A stretch of DNA of 64,000 bases from Sulfurimonas hongkongensis (GTDB lineage Bacteria > Campylobacterota > Campylobacteria > Campylobacterales > Sulfurimonadaceae): the NCBI RefSeq assembly GCF_000445475.1, contig NZ_AUPZ01000013.1, positions 229,929 to 293,928 of the forward strand, read 5' to 3'. Every line of letters starts with the position of its first letter. Position 1 is the first letter of the stretch. The notes beneath the pieces are model-generated. The model searched no databases. It worked only from the letters and a program-made list of their open reading frames with translations, and was not told the DNA's origin. The translations under genes were made by a program, and so were the position numbers. Below, one piece after another: positions 63,846-64,000 of this stretch.

Positions 63846-64000
63846 ATAATATCCTAAAATAATATTTGAAATAATACCATAATAAGCATAACAAAGCATT
63901 TAGTAATCGTAGTCTTGACATCATATATTTTAGAAAGAGATGTGAAGCTTTAAAATTCACAAAATGGTGATTTCTAAACGTTTAATTATTGTTGTTGTAA

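Noticed and set aside
63964..64000. ATG opening a 12-codon frame at the window edge
   Set aside because: There is no ribosome site or promoter and it is too short to support a gene call.

Overview
The window is AT-rich, densely packed chromosomal DNA that reads as a free-living member of the Campylobacterota, most like Sulfurimonas. The pointers are a HsrA/CosR-type orphan-family response regulator, an Alvin-type ferredoxin, cbb3 oxidase assembly genes (ccoI, ccoS), a c553-type cytochrome, and TATAAT-like -10 boxes with little visible -35. No rRNA, CRISPR array, prophage or intact insertion sequence was found. One tRNA (Ser, GCT) is present.

Region by region. 1-3.5 kb (minus): the start of a DHH-like phosphoesterase, flhB (flagellar export), and nadA-nadC (NAD synthesis). 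The flhB start and the nadC terminator are duplicated between flhB and nadC. 3.6-8.8 kb (plus): plsY, folB, the response regulator hsrA, a histidine kinase, a ferredoxin and a Ppx/GppA phosphatase. 8.8-16.7 kb: bamA, cysQ, tyrA, a DUF2156 protein with a GNAT acetyltransferase, a frameshifted membrane-protein gene, an RHH/RelE toxin-antitoxin pair between 28-bp direct repeats, a MITE-like element, tRNA-Ser and pyrF. 16.7-24.8 kb (minus): a probable acetate uptake and activation operon (porin, DUF485, actP, DUF294 protein, DnaQ-like exonuclease, acs). 25-35 kb: a membrane protein, a DEAD-box helicase, a haem-sensor GGDEF/EAL protein, DUF2062, lgt, an Fe-S oxidoreductase, hemN and an MsbA-like ABC transporter.

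35.2-63.9 kb is a long cell-surface polysaccharide and LPS-core region. It holds a GT32 transferase, an epimerase, a complete dTDP-rhamnose set (rmlA, rmlC, rmlD, rmlB), a methyltransferase, several GT2/GT4/GT9 glycosyltransferases, an O-antigen ligase, an LPS-kinase-like protein, a polysaccharide deacetylase, UDP-glucose dehydrogenase, a glycosidase-like protein, an LTA-synthase-like phosphotransferase, waaF, and the ADP-heptose pathway (gmhA, gmhB, hldE, hldD). A cytochrome c, ccoS, ccoI and a half-length asparaginase-like gene sit between hldD and gmhB.

The most unusual signals are repeats. First, there is an intergenic element of three successive hairpins whose core is conserved while the flanking stems change with pairing kept (5351-5567 in two copies, 21275-21357, and a related hairpin at 1574-1597). 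Second, two palindromic elements of the same architecture are inserted in frame inside the neighbouring genes rmlD and rmlB, resembling in behaviour the Rickettsia palindromic elements. Third, a 97-bp element with 17-bp perfect terminal inverted repeats and a 5-bp direct repeat lies just after the RelE-type toxin gene. I do not recognise the first family as a described element.
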